Positions 1-12,128 of a DNA stretch of 64,000 nt are shown in pieces. Origin of the DNA: Datnioides undecimradiatus (taxonomy: Eukaryota; Chordata; Actinopteri; Lobotiformes; Datnioididae); contig WARS01000030.1 of assembly GCA_008933995.1 (NCBI GenBank), positions 715,001-779,000 of the forward strand. The letters are read 5' to 3'. The position numbers and the translations under genes are program-made. How positions within the stretch are numbered: the first letter of the stretch is position 1; each line of letters starts with the position of its first letter. Below the pieces are notes generated by a model. It searched no databases. It was not told the DNA's origin and saw only the letters and a list, made by a program, of their open reading frames with translations.

Positions 1-1129
1 GAAATGCTGGAAATCGAAAATTCTAAAAGGGTGATTTCTTGGAACCACGGCATCTTCGGCCACTGTCCCTCTGTGACTCAGCCCACCCAAGGTTCCTCCC
101 ATTATTATTATGAAAATATATGAACTCAGTGTTAATTTTCCATTATTTTGCTGCATCCAGCTCAAGGTGGGCGCAAACATGAGCAATGTAACCCAGAAGC
201 TCCTTCCCCCAGTGACATTCTCTGCCTCCTTCAGGGGTGCATGGCATGGCAACATGGTCCAAGGCCAGGTGGGATATGTAGTTCTGCTTGGGTGTTCTCC
301 TGTGTTTGCCCCAGAATCTCCTCGCCATTGTATAAGCCTGGAAACCTCTAAAAGTAGCAGCCCTGGTGATATCAGAGCTACCTCAGCTGGTTCCTGTCAA
401 CATGAAGAAGTACTGGTCACATAATCTCTAACAGTGAAGACTCATTCAGTCTGAAATGATGCTCGCCCATATTAGTTGCTTTGCGAAGTGATTTCAGTCC
501 ATATGTACAGCTGCACACCTATGATGACATTATATTTTAAAGTAGTCACCTTGTGCAGTGATACTCTGCTCCCAGCTCTCCCTCTATGATTGGATCTCTT
601 CCTGGAAGTCCTACAAAGTAACTCTGTAAAGCTCCATCTGTGATGTCTTCTGGACCTCTTCCACTGTGTCAAAGCAGAATGAATTTCATTTTGGAAAGGA
701 GGAGGATGGGCAGGAAGCAATGATTGCGTTGTTGCAGCCAAAGAATTCAGCGTTTTAGCAAGTTCCTCAAGGTAGATGAGTGAATTCAGTATTGCTGACA
801 CAGAAATGCTCCCAGATGTGATCAGCCCTATTGGCAGGCTCACACCATTATCAGTTGTAAAGGTTATGAAGCAACCGTGGTCACCCTTTAACAAACAAAA
901 TCCTTCTTGACTGTTGGTAGGAAATGGGAAATGAACAGCAGCTTCCCCTCAAAGCACGGCTGTGGTCATGCTTTGAAACAACAACAATCCAGACAGAGTG
1001 GAGGAAGTGGGGGAATGAACAGCAGGCTCCCGTGGTACAGTCCATTGTTGTTGACTCATCCATCCACCCTGATTGTCTCCTCTCACAGACTTGTTTTAAC
1101 ATGGTGTCATCTGTTTTTCTTTGTTTTAG
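1..1129. other. Non-coding stretch without recognisable gene
   Basis: I see no gene here. Two open frames (110-424 plus; 472-894 minus, 140 codons) resemble no family I know, have no convincing start context and lack good splice sites. The minus frame is the longest in the window and falls at the upper end of chance. The stretch ends in a pyrimidine-rich tract that could act as a splice acceptor for the next entry. Confidence 0.6.
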
Positions 1130-1245
1130 CCATCATGATTAGCATTGCCAGTGGAGAGGCTCGGTCTGAATCATCTGGGGGAGGACTCGGAACAACAGAC
1201 CAACAGACGCTGCCATCGAGACAGCCACACCACAAGCACGACTAG
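1130..1245 (+). other. Candidate 3'-terminal coding exon (unrecognised)
   Basis: A T-rich tract ending in TTTGTTTTAG directly precedes an open frame of about 38 codons that ends at a TAG (1243-1245). The predicted tail begins IMISIASGEARSES, continues through a glycine run and ends in a histidine-rich HHKHD. Acceptor strength and the hydrophilic C-terminus fit a last coding exon. I recognise no family, and no polyadenylation signal follows closely. The other exon-like segments with good splice context lie mostly on the opposite strand, which argues against one gene model. A chance acceptor next to a random frame is a serious alternative. Confidence 0.22.
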
Positions 1246-2149
1246 GAATATGAAGATACTGTTGATATCCCTGAGTGTGACTGCAACGTTCATGGAATAC
1301 ACACCTTTGCTTTCACAGTGGAGCGACTGTTGTTTTTAAATGATTCTCTCCTCCAAGTTCTGCAGTAAACTTTCAACATTTTGACACTCAGCGCCGTGCA
1401 GATCCACTGTCGATGCCAGTGTTCGGGATTTTCGGAGCTCCTGATATTTGCCCAAAGGCACAGATCATGAACGCTGATGTTCACGTTCATCTGCCCAAGG
1501 CGCTAGAATAATGTATTAGTTACAGAGCTACAGCTCCTTCACTGACTAGTGGCGATGCTCATTCAACATTTCCACTGCGAGGAGCTCAGCTAAATCGCCA
1601 TCTCCCTCTGGGTTGCAAGCAAGCTTCCAGGTCACTCTGCTGGCCGTGAGTGCTGGCAGTGGGGGCTAACCCTCTGGGGGAGACGACAGGTGTTGGCAGC
1701 TTCCTCTGGAACCTGGACGTGTTCTTTTAAATGTGGCCCATTTAACAATTAAGATTAATCCCACAGTACTCTGATAAATGAGTAGTAGAAGCAGTAAATG
1801 TTAAAATGCTAAAATATGCAGGTACAGGTGGTCATTCATTCATTTTAATATTTATAAGACCGCTGCAGGCACAACAGCCGTAATCATAAATGTTGCTTTT
1901 TACCGTTCGCAAACTCTTCCACTACACTTTATCTGTATGTGAAACCCCCATTCGCCTGTATATGTGGGCTATAGGTTGGCGCACAGCAGACAGTGTGTAT
2001 GAGCAAAGCAAGCCAGCATGTATTTCTCCGGATGAAAGGATGTCCGGAGTTGTGTCTCTCTGCATTTGGCTAACACAGGAGGAAAATCGTGGCTGTTAAA
2101 CCTGGTTTGAGCTCAATTCAGGGCCCCGGAGTGACGGCGCGTGCTGAAG
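1246..2149. other. Non-coding stretch
   Basis: No gene, repeat or structured element is recognisable. The short frame at 1890-2099 (plus) has no family resemblance. Confidence 0.6.
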
Positions 2150-2157
2150 TGACGTCA
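2150..2157. promoter_or_regulatory. Perfect CRE palindrome TGACGTCA
   Basis: The full 8 bp cAMP-response element consensus sits within a short CpG-containing patch (about 2125-2175). CREB/ATF dimers bind this palindrome. No gene start is recognisable nearby, so whether it acts as an enhancer or promoter site is open. One such 8-mer is expected about once per 65 kb by chance. Confidence 0.3.
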
Positions 2158-2412
2158 TTGTGCGTCCCGTTTTACAAGCTGGGACAGCGCATGGTCAACT
2201 AAGCACCGCCATGCCCCCACACTGGGCTTTTTGTGTCACAAAGGACAAGCCTGAAGACCGGCTGAACAGGTGTGTATGTGGTATGAGCATCTGTATGACC
2301 AGAGACCACAGGAACAGTCAACTTTAAATTCACAGAAAGAGACACCAAACAGCAAGGACGTCCTGATCCACGAGTGCCAGCGATTTGCCAGCAATGTTCC
2401 CGTGCGCCATCA

Positions 2413-2434
2413 CCTACCTACCTACATACCTACC
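2413..2434. repeat. Short (CCTA)n tetranucleotide repeat
   Basis: Four to five imperfect CCTA units with one CATA interruption. Low-order microsatellite. Confidence 0.75.
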
Positions 2435-3284
2435 AGAACAACAAATTAAAACGCATTGTTATTGACGACAAACCCTGAGAGCAAAGTGAAAAACAACACA
2501 AAAAGCATTGCCTTGAGCTTGCACGCTCTATAAGATAAGTATGTGTGTATTATGTAGGGAACTGTCATTGTATTAAACAGTGTTCAATCATTGCCAGTGT
2601 TCAATTAATAGATTACCTGCAGGGTGATAAGTAATAAGTGTGCATCAAATTGGAACACATGTGAACACACGTGGACTATTATGTCCATGTAGGTGTTCTT
2701 ACCCAGGATGACAGTGTGAGCCATCACACTTTGGACCTCATCACGACCTTTGAACATCAAAAACCCTGGCCACTGAGATCTGAGAAAGTGGCAGTGTCCT
2801 CTGCAAAAACATGAGTAGTTTCCAGAGCAAACATGGCTCCATCACACTTTTCCATTCAATGCACTGTTCTTGTTTCCTGTGGGATGAGAAATTCTTTTGA
2901 CCAATACTTCAGGAGCAAAGGTCCACAAAAACCTGCAACAAATGCTGGACACCAAGATGAACGTCTTGGTTCAGAGCCACTCTATTTTCTAAGAGGGTTT
3001 GGATTCTAGTGATCATCATCATCACTGCATTTGATTTCTGATTCCCTTTTCCCTAGTTAACATACATAAATCATACGGCGCACTTGAAAGGTACAGCGGG
3101 CTCTTCCTGCTTCTTGAATAAACAGTAGCACATGTTCACCCCCATTAGAAGCTGGTATTATCTATTATGCATTAGCAAAAGGTTTACATCATGTGTACAG
3201 ATGGCCCTAAAATGCTGTATTACCAGACACACATGCTGACAATACAGCCGAGGGAGTCCAGATGTGATCCGGGGTATTGTGTGA
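2435..3284. other. Non-coding stretch
   Basis: Nothing recognisable. AT-rich, without long frames or repeats. Confidence 0.6.
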
Positions 3285-3314
3285 GGGGGAGAGAAAGGGC
3301 TGGGGGGCGGGGGG
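3285..3314 (+). other. G-quadruplex-forming motif
   Basis: Four runs of three or more G (3285-3289, 3297-3299, 3302-3307, 3309-3314) are separated by loops of 7, 2 and 1 bases. This meets the standard G3+N1-7 rule for an intramolecular quadruplex on the plus strand. It lies in a purine-rich stretch. No promoter is evident beside it. Confidence 0.6.
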
Positions 3315-3663
3315 TTTGAGGAAGAAATGAGCATTCATGCCTCACAAATCATCTTTTCCAGGCCTCACACAGTCAAACAGTCACAGGTAATAATGCAAAT
3401 ACGCTTTTCCCCCGGCTTCTCCACAGCCCTCTTCACTACATTAATATTTTCTTTCGCAAACAACTCTCATCTCCTGTGAAAAGCCGAGCCTCTCCAAATG
3501 TGTGCAAGTTCAGACTCGGCGCAGGACAAGAATGGGAAAACTGCTGATGCAGTCAAGGGCTTCCGCTCGGGAGACAAGAATTAAAATGAATTTTTAAAGG
3601 AAGTTTATAAAACTTAAGAAACCGCTGGTGTCTGGGGTAAAAGCTCTTATGTAAAAATTCAGC

Positions 3664-3775
3664 TGTTTGAGGTTCCCCGGGTGCTCAAGTGGTAGAACAT
3701 AAACTATCAAGGCTGGGTTTTTAATGGGCTCAGTTCCAGCCCATCATTCCCTTCCCTCTCTCCAGCTGTTATTAT
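3664..3775 (+). repeat. Degenerate tRNA-derived SINE-like element
   Basis: An A-box-like GTGCTCAAGTGGTAGAAC near 3677-3694 is followed about 40 bases later by a B-box-like CTCAGTTCCAGCCC. Next comes a body (CATCATTCCCTTCCCTCTCTCCAG) that recalls the pyrimidine-rich tail common in teleost SINEs of this kind. The spacing fits a split Pol III promoter. It is too diverged to be a functional tRNA: no cloverleaf can be closed. The family name is not certain. Confidence 0.45.
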
Positions 3776-4075
3776 TAAAATAAACAGAAACACTTATTTT
3801 AAAAGATAGTCCAGCTTTGTTCCTGTCTGGAATCCATGGATTATATTCTTAAAAGGACAATTCCACATGTTATGATGAAGCCCCAATCACCAAAAAGACT
3901 GCCAGTAATTAATAGCAAACACTCTTGATTGAGGTGACTACAGCTGGAATGGTGAGCCTGACCCTTTGGCTACATCGAACATGTAACGCCGACCATTTGA
4001 GCAGCGGACGTTGCAACGCTACATTTCCTGTTTAGAGAAATCAGTGATAGTGGCTACGTCGAAGCCAGGATCTGC

Positions 4076-4255
4076 CCAAGGTTTCTGCCTGTTCTACCTT
4101 GCCACTGTCACCAAGTGCTTACTCATGGTGGAACTGTTGGGTGTAATTAATAGTAATGAGTGTGGTCTAGACCCGCTCTGTTTGTAAAGCGCCCTAAGAT
4201 GACCTCGGTTGTCAATTGGCGCTATATAAATAAAACTGAATTGAACTGAATTGAA
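4076..4255 (+). repeat. 3' tail of a teleost LINE (L2/Rex-like), copy 1
   Basis: The stretch reads like the 3' end of a LINE very common in fish: a TTTCTGCCTG ... CTTGCCACTGTCACCAAGTG block, then GTCTAGACCCGCTCTGT, AAAGCGCCCTAAGATGA, GCGCTATATAAATAAA and a terminal AATTGAACTGAATTGAA repeat. Only the untranslated tail is present, as expected for 5'-truncated retroposition. A more diverged second copy lies at 53921-54015. No reverse-transcriptase remnant is attached here. Confidence 0.75.
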
Positions 4256-6688
4256 ACAGGTGTGGGAGTGAGGCTTAGTGTTCCATATGCACAATGGGGA
4301 TCCACCCTGTAAATGTGAAAATAGGGCTGGCTTGGTTTTAACGTGAGTCGTGTGCAGCCCTTTTAAACAGAAATGTGTCATCTCTGAAACAAAACCACCT
4401 GTAGACCTGTGTCTGTTGTTTCCTGCCACCTGCGTCCTTTGATAACAGCTGACAAGAGAGATTGGAACCTCTGATGATTGAATAACAGGGAAATGATCAA
4501 ATTATATATGTACATATGTACATAAAAGAAAACATGAGCAATCGGAGCTTGTTGACATTGACTCCCTGGTGACTCTGATAGACGGTTGCCATGGGGATGA
4601 CAGATCTGTGGTTGGTGGATAGAACACGAACTGCAAAATGTTTCTGATGTGACCAGAAACTCAACACACAGTATCCAAAATCGGAAATGTGAAGGGTCTT
4701 TTGGGGGAGTTTTCACTGTCTCGTCTCAACAGAGGTAACAGGGGTAATCTCATGCTGCACAGATTGCCCCATGGGGCCGATGTGTGATTTGTGTCAGTGG
4801 GCTATATGAAGAATACTGGCTTGACTTGGCTGCGTGGAAATGTCCTCGTTGGATCTGTTTAAACACGTTACACAAATTGCGTTTTGTTCTGGGGTCGTTC
4901 ATTATATCAGGAACCATTACCCTTCAGCGGAGAACACGTGCCTCCATTCTCTGTAATGTGGAATGAAAAACATCTTAAACAGTTTTACACAATAATGGTA
5001 AAGCCTTGACTCAGTTTGGTCAAATATGCTGGTAAAGGTGGGACTTTATAACAGAATCGCTTTAGCTGGTTTCGACCCTGACAGGCGCTGCATTGAGGAC
5101 ATGTCACAGGAGAACTCACTGAATACACCTGTACAGGCTAATGCAACACCCTCACAGAGGGTTTTGAACTCCATAGTGACTGTGCTGCAGTTAGAGGACC
5201 TAATATTTAAAATATTATCTGGAATTATTGAAATGATTAAGTATGAGACTAAATTATGTGGAGTACCTACGTCAAATGTCCTGAGACATGTTATGTCTAT
5301 AGGCTTCTTCTTATTGTGACGCTGTCCAACATGACCGTGTCATTTTCGGGAACAGTTCTTGATATTACCAAAACCATCCACACGAGACAAATGAGAACAT
5401 TTAGTGCGCGTTCAAAGGCGCCCATGTGTGCAATCACCCTTAGGTCCTAACTCTGCTTTTTGAGCAGATAGGATGCAATGTGCCTGTTGCATCAGCAGAT
5501 CGCACAGACGCCCTCGCACCGCAGCATGCTCCACAGAGCTATGGGGGGAAGCGAGTCAGGTTTCGCACACACACAACCACTTTGACACACTGGCAGCCAG
5601 TTGATTCATCGTTCATGGAAAAATATCGATTAGCTCGGCCAGGGTGGGGGCGGGTATTCCAAACGTCTTCGTGTCTCTGATACGTGAAGCAACACAAACA
5701 TGGCTTCCTCTGCGCTCCGTCTTTGGTGAGCTTGTTTTGGTGAACAGTTATTACCCAATTTTTCATTTTCAAGTGAATGTTTCCTTGGGGTCTCGGTGGC
5801 TCAGGTGGGTGCAGAGCACAGTTTTTGAACTAAAGCATTCACCGAAACAGATTAGAGGCACTTTTCTCGTCTCATATAAAAGAAATCTCTGACTACAATA
5901 CCAAATACAACTCTCCGTCCGCTCTGCTCTAAAGCTTTTATAGCCCTTATTAAACAGCTTAATTAGTGTGGTGCTTGGTGGTCTATGTTTATTTAATTAA
6001 AGTCTTGAAAGGTCACTTCACCCAAATTGCAAAAATTACCTCTAATATTTACCTTGAATGGCTCAGAAAGCACAACACTTGATAAAGGTACTCAGTATTC
6101 TGGGCCTGCTGCTGTAGCATCGCCTCACAAAGCATGGGTGAAATATTAAAATCAAGCAAGAGTTTTAATGGCAGGAAGGAAGGGGACCTGGAACTTCCAA
6201 AGGTACATTAGGGACGCTCAAAAAAAAGACGGCCTCTTGTTTTCTCCGAATCCGAGCTCATCAGAATTGTTGATTTTGAGAACTGATTTGATTAGTTGGT
6301 CCAGAATGATCTGATCCTTCGCTCTGCTGCTTCTCATGAACAAGGACAGCAACGTTCACTAAGAGCTTTCTGTGTCTGCGGGATCTTTGTACGATCAATG
6401 GAAATGGACTCAACTACTTGTGGAGGAGCAGTGATTGAACAGTGTGCGCGTGAGGACTGCACAGGCACAATGCATCAGGTGTTGTGCCTCAGTGAAAAGC
6501 GGATGTGCTGGAGATAAAGATGAGATGAGTCACGGCTGTGATTAAACAGCTGCATCCGAACTGAACGCGGTATGTTTCCATATCTGAGCGATTCAAATGG
6601 GCTGTTTTGTTTCACCTTCTATCCTTCAGCGCTTGTTTAGAGGAACTCCACGCTGCAGCAGTTAATAAGAAATAAGCCAACAGAGAGC
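4256..6688. other. Non-coding stretch
   Basis: No gene found. It contains a short ATGTACATATGTACAT palindromic patch (about 4507-4522) and frames of up to 112 codons (4094-4429 and 4378-4716 minus) without family resemblance. The first of these overlaps the LINE tail and is therefore not a gene. At 5796-5815 a short run resembles a SINE head, but no body follows. Confidence 0.6.
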
Positions 6689-6701
6689 GGGGGGGGGGGG
6701 G
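6689..6701 (+). repeat. Poly-G run (13 G)
   Basis: An uninterrupted homopolymer of 13 G on the plus strand. Such a run is unstable in replication and its length is uncertain in sequencing. Confidence 0.85.
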
Positions 6702-9700
6702 AATTAGGATGGGTAACAAAGAAGGTGAAAATCCAAGGAGTGACTGCATCACAATTCCCAAAAACTGCATTCAGCCAAACACATGTTCCTGTGTCTGGAG
6801 TTTTGATGGTGATGGCAGACAATTAGCCGCTGTTAGCCACCATAAGCTATGGGTCACAGCAGACCAAGCGAGGCTGCAGAGCCCCTGACTCTATTGATGC
6901 TTTGGGTTTTGTCTGCTTGTTGTAAACGGACACATCACATCTATAAATAAACAAAATCCATTAGAACTTAATTTGAAGTCAAATAATTACTTACTTATAT
7001 CCTACCAAAATGACTTGAGACCAGCACATACAGACATGCTAGCTCATCACCCGTTAACACAAACAGGCAGACACTCGCATGTGCGCAATGTGCCAAGTGC
7101 TCGCCACCGTATGGCGCCCGCCTTTCTCTGGTTTGTGAGCCGGCATATGGACGGGTGCTTGTCAAGCAGACTTGTCAGCCCTGAGTCAGCTGCCCAGCTG
7201 TCAACTGGATGACAGCTCAACTCACATGTATTCCGCAATATTAAGACACAGCAGGATAAAAAAACAAATACCAAGACCAACAAAGGTCACATATTTATTT
7301 CTACTTTCAGTGTGCATATGGCATAGCAGAGGTATTTAAGGTAGGTGGGGTTAATCACTGAGTCATGAAAACATGATCAACCCGGTTAAGTGTCGGCAGA
7401 TTAAAAGCCAAATGATCTCCGACACACACGCATCTATAATGCATGATAATGGATTCTTTCTAATCCCAATCTCTAAACAAAGGGGTGGGGGGTGTGTGAC
7501 AGGTGAGCCCGGAGAGCCTGGTCATGATATGACAAAGGTGCATATGGTAATTACCCACAGGGCAGGACACACCTGAGTGCGACCTGTGCCGCGCCTCAGG
7601 GGTCACGGAAACAGGAGCCATGGTGAGTATTTAGGGCCGCAGGATGGTGTGTTTATCTGTGTGTGTGTGGGACTGACTCCAAATAATATTCATGGCCATG
7701 AAGGACCATGTCAGCCAGAGCAACAGCGTGGCTCATTGATGTGTTTTTAATAGTCTGTGGACAACAATGGAGCTCTATTAGTCGATTAATGGTTGTGTCT
7801 ACTTTCCCAGAGACCGCAGATGGAAATTAGCCAGTGGCCGACTCTGGTTCCATTCATCTCTTCTCCTTGTGTGAGATTAATGTTTTTTCTACATGGTCCC
7901 TGACAAACAAATGTAATAAACCAAACTGTGGCAGAGAGGAAAAAAAGACATATCGGGCACAATACTTGTTAGTGGGATCCATTTGTTGCTGCTCCGGTTC
8001 TTTTTAATGAGAGACATCTAAAATATCAGTGGACTTATTGACTTATTTATCACCCATCTGTAGGAAATACATTACAGCGGAGAGGACGATGTAACAACGC
8101 CAACGATGAGTGAGAAAGTAATCACAGGAGGCGTGGACGTGTCATTGTCACATCACATTCACATTAATTAGTATAGATGGAGACTGCCTTGTATATATTT
8201 ATATACGGACTTAATCATCCTGTGGATATGTGCTGTAAATAAACTGCGTACTTGATATTTCATTGTGGGGAGGAGAACGTGCAGCTTTTTGAATGTGCCT
8301 GGCTAACCTAGCAACATGAATGAAGTGGGAGGGAGGTGAACGACACGCAGGGGAGAGAAAGAGAGTTTATTGAGGTGAGCCCGGTGTAATGAGGGAGGGG
8401 GTGGGTTATCAGGTTAGACAGGGACAGAGAGCCATGCTGTAATTACTGAGTCCCTTCACACCAACTTATCTGCTCTCATTAACTAGACCACAGTGCTGGG
8501 TGTCACTAACTCTGTGTGTGTGTTGGATTCTGTTTTCTCTTTCTTTCTCATTCTCCTCTCATCCTTTACTTTCCCCCGCTCGACTCCGGGTCTCACATTT
8601 CAATGTGTTTAACCTGTCCGTGCACCGAATCGGGTTCACCCGGCAGCAGGAGGTGCTCTGCTGGGAGCGGCCATTGTCTGGTGACCGGGGGAGCACTCAG
8701 CCATTGCTGCCCTGCATGTGCCCAACGCCGAGGTCATAGTAGAACAGTTCAAATGACCTGTCACCCAAAAACACTGTTCCTGTTGCTGTCCTCACCCTGA
8801 CCATCGACCTGTCCTCTTGTAATTGGGTGCTCAGTGTCCCGGCGCACTGCTTGGCTCAGTGAGGAGCTCGCTTTATGCCTCCAGCACTGGAAGCTCTCAG
8901 CCACCAGCTTTCAAATGCTTCAGTGGGAACAGTAGAGAACTGTGCTCAGTTGAAAACCCACTCTTCAGGTTGTTTGGGCCCCACTGTGTGGTGTCCGTGA
9001 AGCATTTCACCAGCGGGGAGTGAGTCAGTCAGAAACAGCCGGCGGCTGCCAGCGACAGGCGACGAAGGTGTGTGCAGTGAGACCAGCACGTACACGTCAA
9101 CACACGACTGTGGCGTTGGCGAGACTCTAATTTACATGAAGCAAATCTTTACTGATCTGCATCCCGGAGATCGGACTGTCAGAGCTGAGCTTCTGAGGTG
9201 TTGGGAAGAAGGTGTTCCGTGAAAACTAAACCGTCAGCTAAACCGTGACACGACGGCACATGCGCGCTCGCGGCACATCGAAAACGAAAACCTTTTTTTT
9301 TTTTGCTAGCATCAACACAGACATCAGTCCCTGTCCTTGCAGCTTCTCCTTCCTCCTCAAAATTGAAATCGGGGTCGGTTTTGGCTCGTTTCGGTGCAGT
9401 CTCTCTATGCTACTGCAGAGGCCAGCTACAAATCACGTATCATGTCGATTAAGTCATTGAACTTGTCGATGAACAGATAACACCTTGCCCCTCAGCAAAG
9501 CATCAAGTTTTATTGTTTGTGTTTGGTCCAGGCTGCGAAAAGAGAATGTAGCCATCTCACTACATTGTCTGGACCATGTTAAATGAGCTGGTTAGAAGCT
9601 GAATTTATAACCACACATGGTTTGATTCACGTCATACTGCTCAGCCTCAGTCCTCGGTAAATGTTCACTAGCTGTAACAAACAGCTATTGAGCTGTTCAT

Positions 9701-11215
9701 TGTTTTATTCTACTTTACCGGAGCTTGACTCTCAGTTTGCTTTTGAAACCCTGGAAATTTGCTTACTTCAAAATGTGCTCCCCTTATTAAGCAGTCCGCT
9801 TAATTAGCATCAGCTAAAGTCGGTCAGCATTGTTGGCTCACTCGGCTTTGTGCGCGGCTTGTTATCCAAGTCGCTGAAAGCCAGTAAACATAGATCCTGT
9901 CTCATTCTCCTCTCTCCCTCTCCGCTCCCCTTACTTTCTCTGTCGTCCTCCCACTCGTAGGTTTAATCCCCCTCCCCTTGCCCGACTCCCGCTGCTCATT
10001 CAGCTCACAGCGTGTGTGTTAGTCTGTTGGGGAGGGTGAAAATTGGAAAGAGGTAAATGGGGGGAGCGGAGAGGAGAGAGGTCAGTGGTGCTGGATGAGC
10101 AGCTGAGGAGAAACTAAGACTCCCACTGCTTCTTTCTATTCTGCTAACAGCCAGACACCAATGCAAATGGCTGTTACCGACTGGTTGCTACAAATCCCTC
10201 TCCTTTCTGGACAGACACACAAATGAACTCTGGGTTTTAGATGGAAAAGATTGAGGGTGAGACAAAGAATAGAGGATATATGTGTGTGTGATGTGTGATC
10301 TCATGCCTCTTTTGAACTCTGGTTTAAGCTTTAGACCCTCAGCATGAAGACATTTTAGAAAGACCTAATTTTTGATCAAGGGAATAGTTTAGGATTAAGA
10401 CTCTGGTCCAGGGTTAACGTGAGATTTACAACGGTTTAGGGTAGGTCAAGCAAAAAAGTAAAGCAATTTCACAACCAGATAGTGATTATCCTCTTCTGTT
10501 ACTCACCCAAACTAAATGCGTTACGAAAACAACTTCCTGCGACTTCTGAAAAAGGGTTTTTAAGAATTTTAAAGAATGTTTTTTGAGTACTCGACAATCA
10601 AATGCGAGCTCTGAAAGCAGGTGTCAGTTCGGATTACACGACCCAGTGGAACATTGCGCCTGTACTGTCCTATGCACTGTATACTACTGGATACAATCCT
10701 GGAAGATGGCATGATCTAAAGACGTGCTGTAACTGTGGCTGTGAAGCAGCTGCGCAAGGTATTACATTGGGTAAACCACCTTATCACTTGGAGCAACTTG
10801 GCCCAGTGGGAGTTCCAGTGACAGCATATCCTCGTTCTGCAGAAGTTCATATTTTATATGACTGCACGTACGCTCACTGGGCTGTTTCCAAGTAGCGCTA
10901 ACTATAATATGAGCAGAGACACCTGCCAAACGGTCTGACAGATCTGAATCCAATCCAAGGCAATCCACTTGATGTCACTTACTGCAATACGGCCTAGAGG
11001 ATGTTCAAAGTCACACTGACTGCGGCCAAGAAGCTTAGTCAGTTCTTGTTGTTGTTAGCATTCATGATAATCGACAACCATGACATCATAGTTAATATAC
11101 AGGACATCCTCAGTGATGAGCCTGAGTGCGGCTGACTGAGCAGAGGCAGAAATGCACATTAAAGATGTGCTGAGGGTCGGGGTAAGACTCATAAAACAGT
11201 ATCAGTTGTGATGAT
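6702..11215. other. Long non-coding stretch
   Basis: No gene is recognisable across 4.5 kb. Contents: a near-palindromic GTATATATTTATATAC (about 8191-8206), pyrimidine-rich tracts at 8528-8578 and 9898-9958, and a T12 run at 9293-9304. At 7619-7627 an ATG is followed immediately by a donor-like GTGAGTA. The 97-codon frame at 10602-10895 resembles nothing known. Confidence 0.55.
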
Positions 11216-11426
11216 TTGGTATATGGATTGCATTTATACAGCATCTTTCATTCAGCCGGCAACAACCAGGTGCTTTACCACACATGTCATATACACATTC
11301 ATACGCTGATTATAGAGGAGAACCTTCAGGAGGAACTTGGGGTCAATATCTTGCCCAAGGATGCTTCGACACTGAACTGGAGGGAGTCGGGGATCGAATC
11401 CCTAATCTTCTACCTCTGAGCCACAG
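11216..11426 (-). repeat. tRNA-derived SINE, copy 1 (minus orientation)
   Basis: Read on the minus strand, the element starts with an A box TGGCTCAGAGGTAG (11410-11423) and a B box GGGATTCGATCC (11391-11402). It continues through a 'CCTTGGGCAAGA' block and ends in a body matching the teleost 'tggtaaatggattgcatttata ... agcgctt' repeat. The same family recurs at 23063-23296 (plus) and 63050-63244 (minus, without head). It retains both Pol III boxes but is heavily diverged, so transcription is doubtful. Confidence 0.7.
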
Positions 11427-11669
11427 ATGTCAAATTTTATGATTGACAACCACTGCTGGGACCTCTGCTTGCTTATATAACCTATGTATCTTGCTTATAT
11501 ACAGTGAACATCTGATCTTCAGTGCCACAGTTGTTCAGTATTCAGGCTTTTCTCTGGTGCGTGGGGCGGGTGTATTAGCGGTTTGTTCGGGTCACGATTT
11601 AAATGTGATTTCAGCAGGGTCGCTCATACATAATACTTCAAATTAAATAAGTCCCGTCAATAGACTCAC

Positions 11670-11828
11670 GTGGATAACGCTATTTGAAAACGTCACCATG
11701 GAGATAGCTTCCGACCTGCCTTCGGCGTCTGTCAGCAGAAGCTCCCGTAAAGCAGAGAGGACAGTGTCCAGCGTGACCAGACTGACTGGCAGCGCAAATG
11801 AAATCAGATAGTTTCTGCGTCCATTCCG
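11670..11828 (-). other. Candidate internal coding exon, 159 bp (unrecognised)
   Basis: On the minus strand the acceptor TTTGTTTCTTTCAG precedes 159 bp (53 codons, phase 0 to 0), and the donor GTGAGTCT follows. Only this frame is open throughout. The peptide starts RNGRRNYLISFALPV and ends MVTFSNSVIH. The pattern hydrophobic strand, amphipathic helix (TVLSALRELLL), hydrophobic strand loosely recalls the start of a von Willebrand A fold, but the metal-binding DxSxS is absent, so this is only an idea. The segment is more GC-rich than its surroundings and favours CTG codons. A second exon-like segment in the same frame phase lies 300 bp upstream (12129-12167). The gene is not recognised, and chance cannot be excluded. 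Confidence 0.4.
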
Positions 11829-12128
11829 CTGAAAGAAACAAAGAGTTTGCCATTGATCTATTGATTTTATTTCTCCACCCATCCCAGCGAGTGAAGGTGT
11901 GAGGGAGGTGAGCTCACAGGCAGACGGGGAGCTGATCAATCAATGCAGACACTGTTCAAAGTTCAAAACATATACAGAGGGCTGTTTGTCAGATTTCACT
12001 TCACTTATCTCTGGAGAAATAGACTGGGAGTGTAAAAAAAATGCAGGGCAGTCATTGGTTACCATGGTGATGACTTAAAACCTTTCCCTAAAACATACAT
12101 TGAAATAGACGTGCGCCTCTGTAGTTAC

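Noticed and set aside
472..894. 140-codon minus-strand open frame, the second longest in the window
   Set aside because: No recognisable domain, no splice or start support, and a length compatible with chance in 64 kb. The slightly longer plus frame at 60694-61125 lies in a repeat.
5796..5815. GGTGGCTCAGGTGGGT run as a SINE head
   Set aside because: No B box or SINE body follows.
7619..7627. ATG immediately followed by a GTGAGTA donor, like a start-codon-only first exon
   Set aside because: Single short motif without promoter or second exon.
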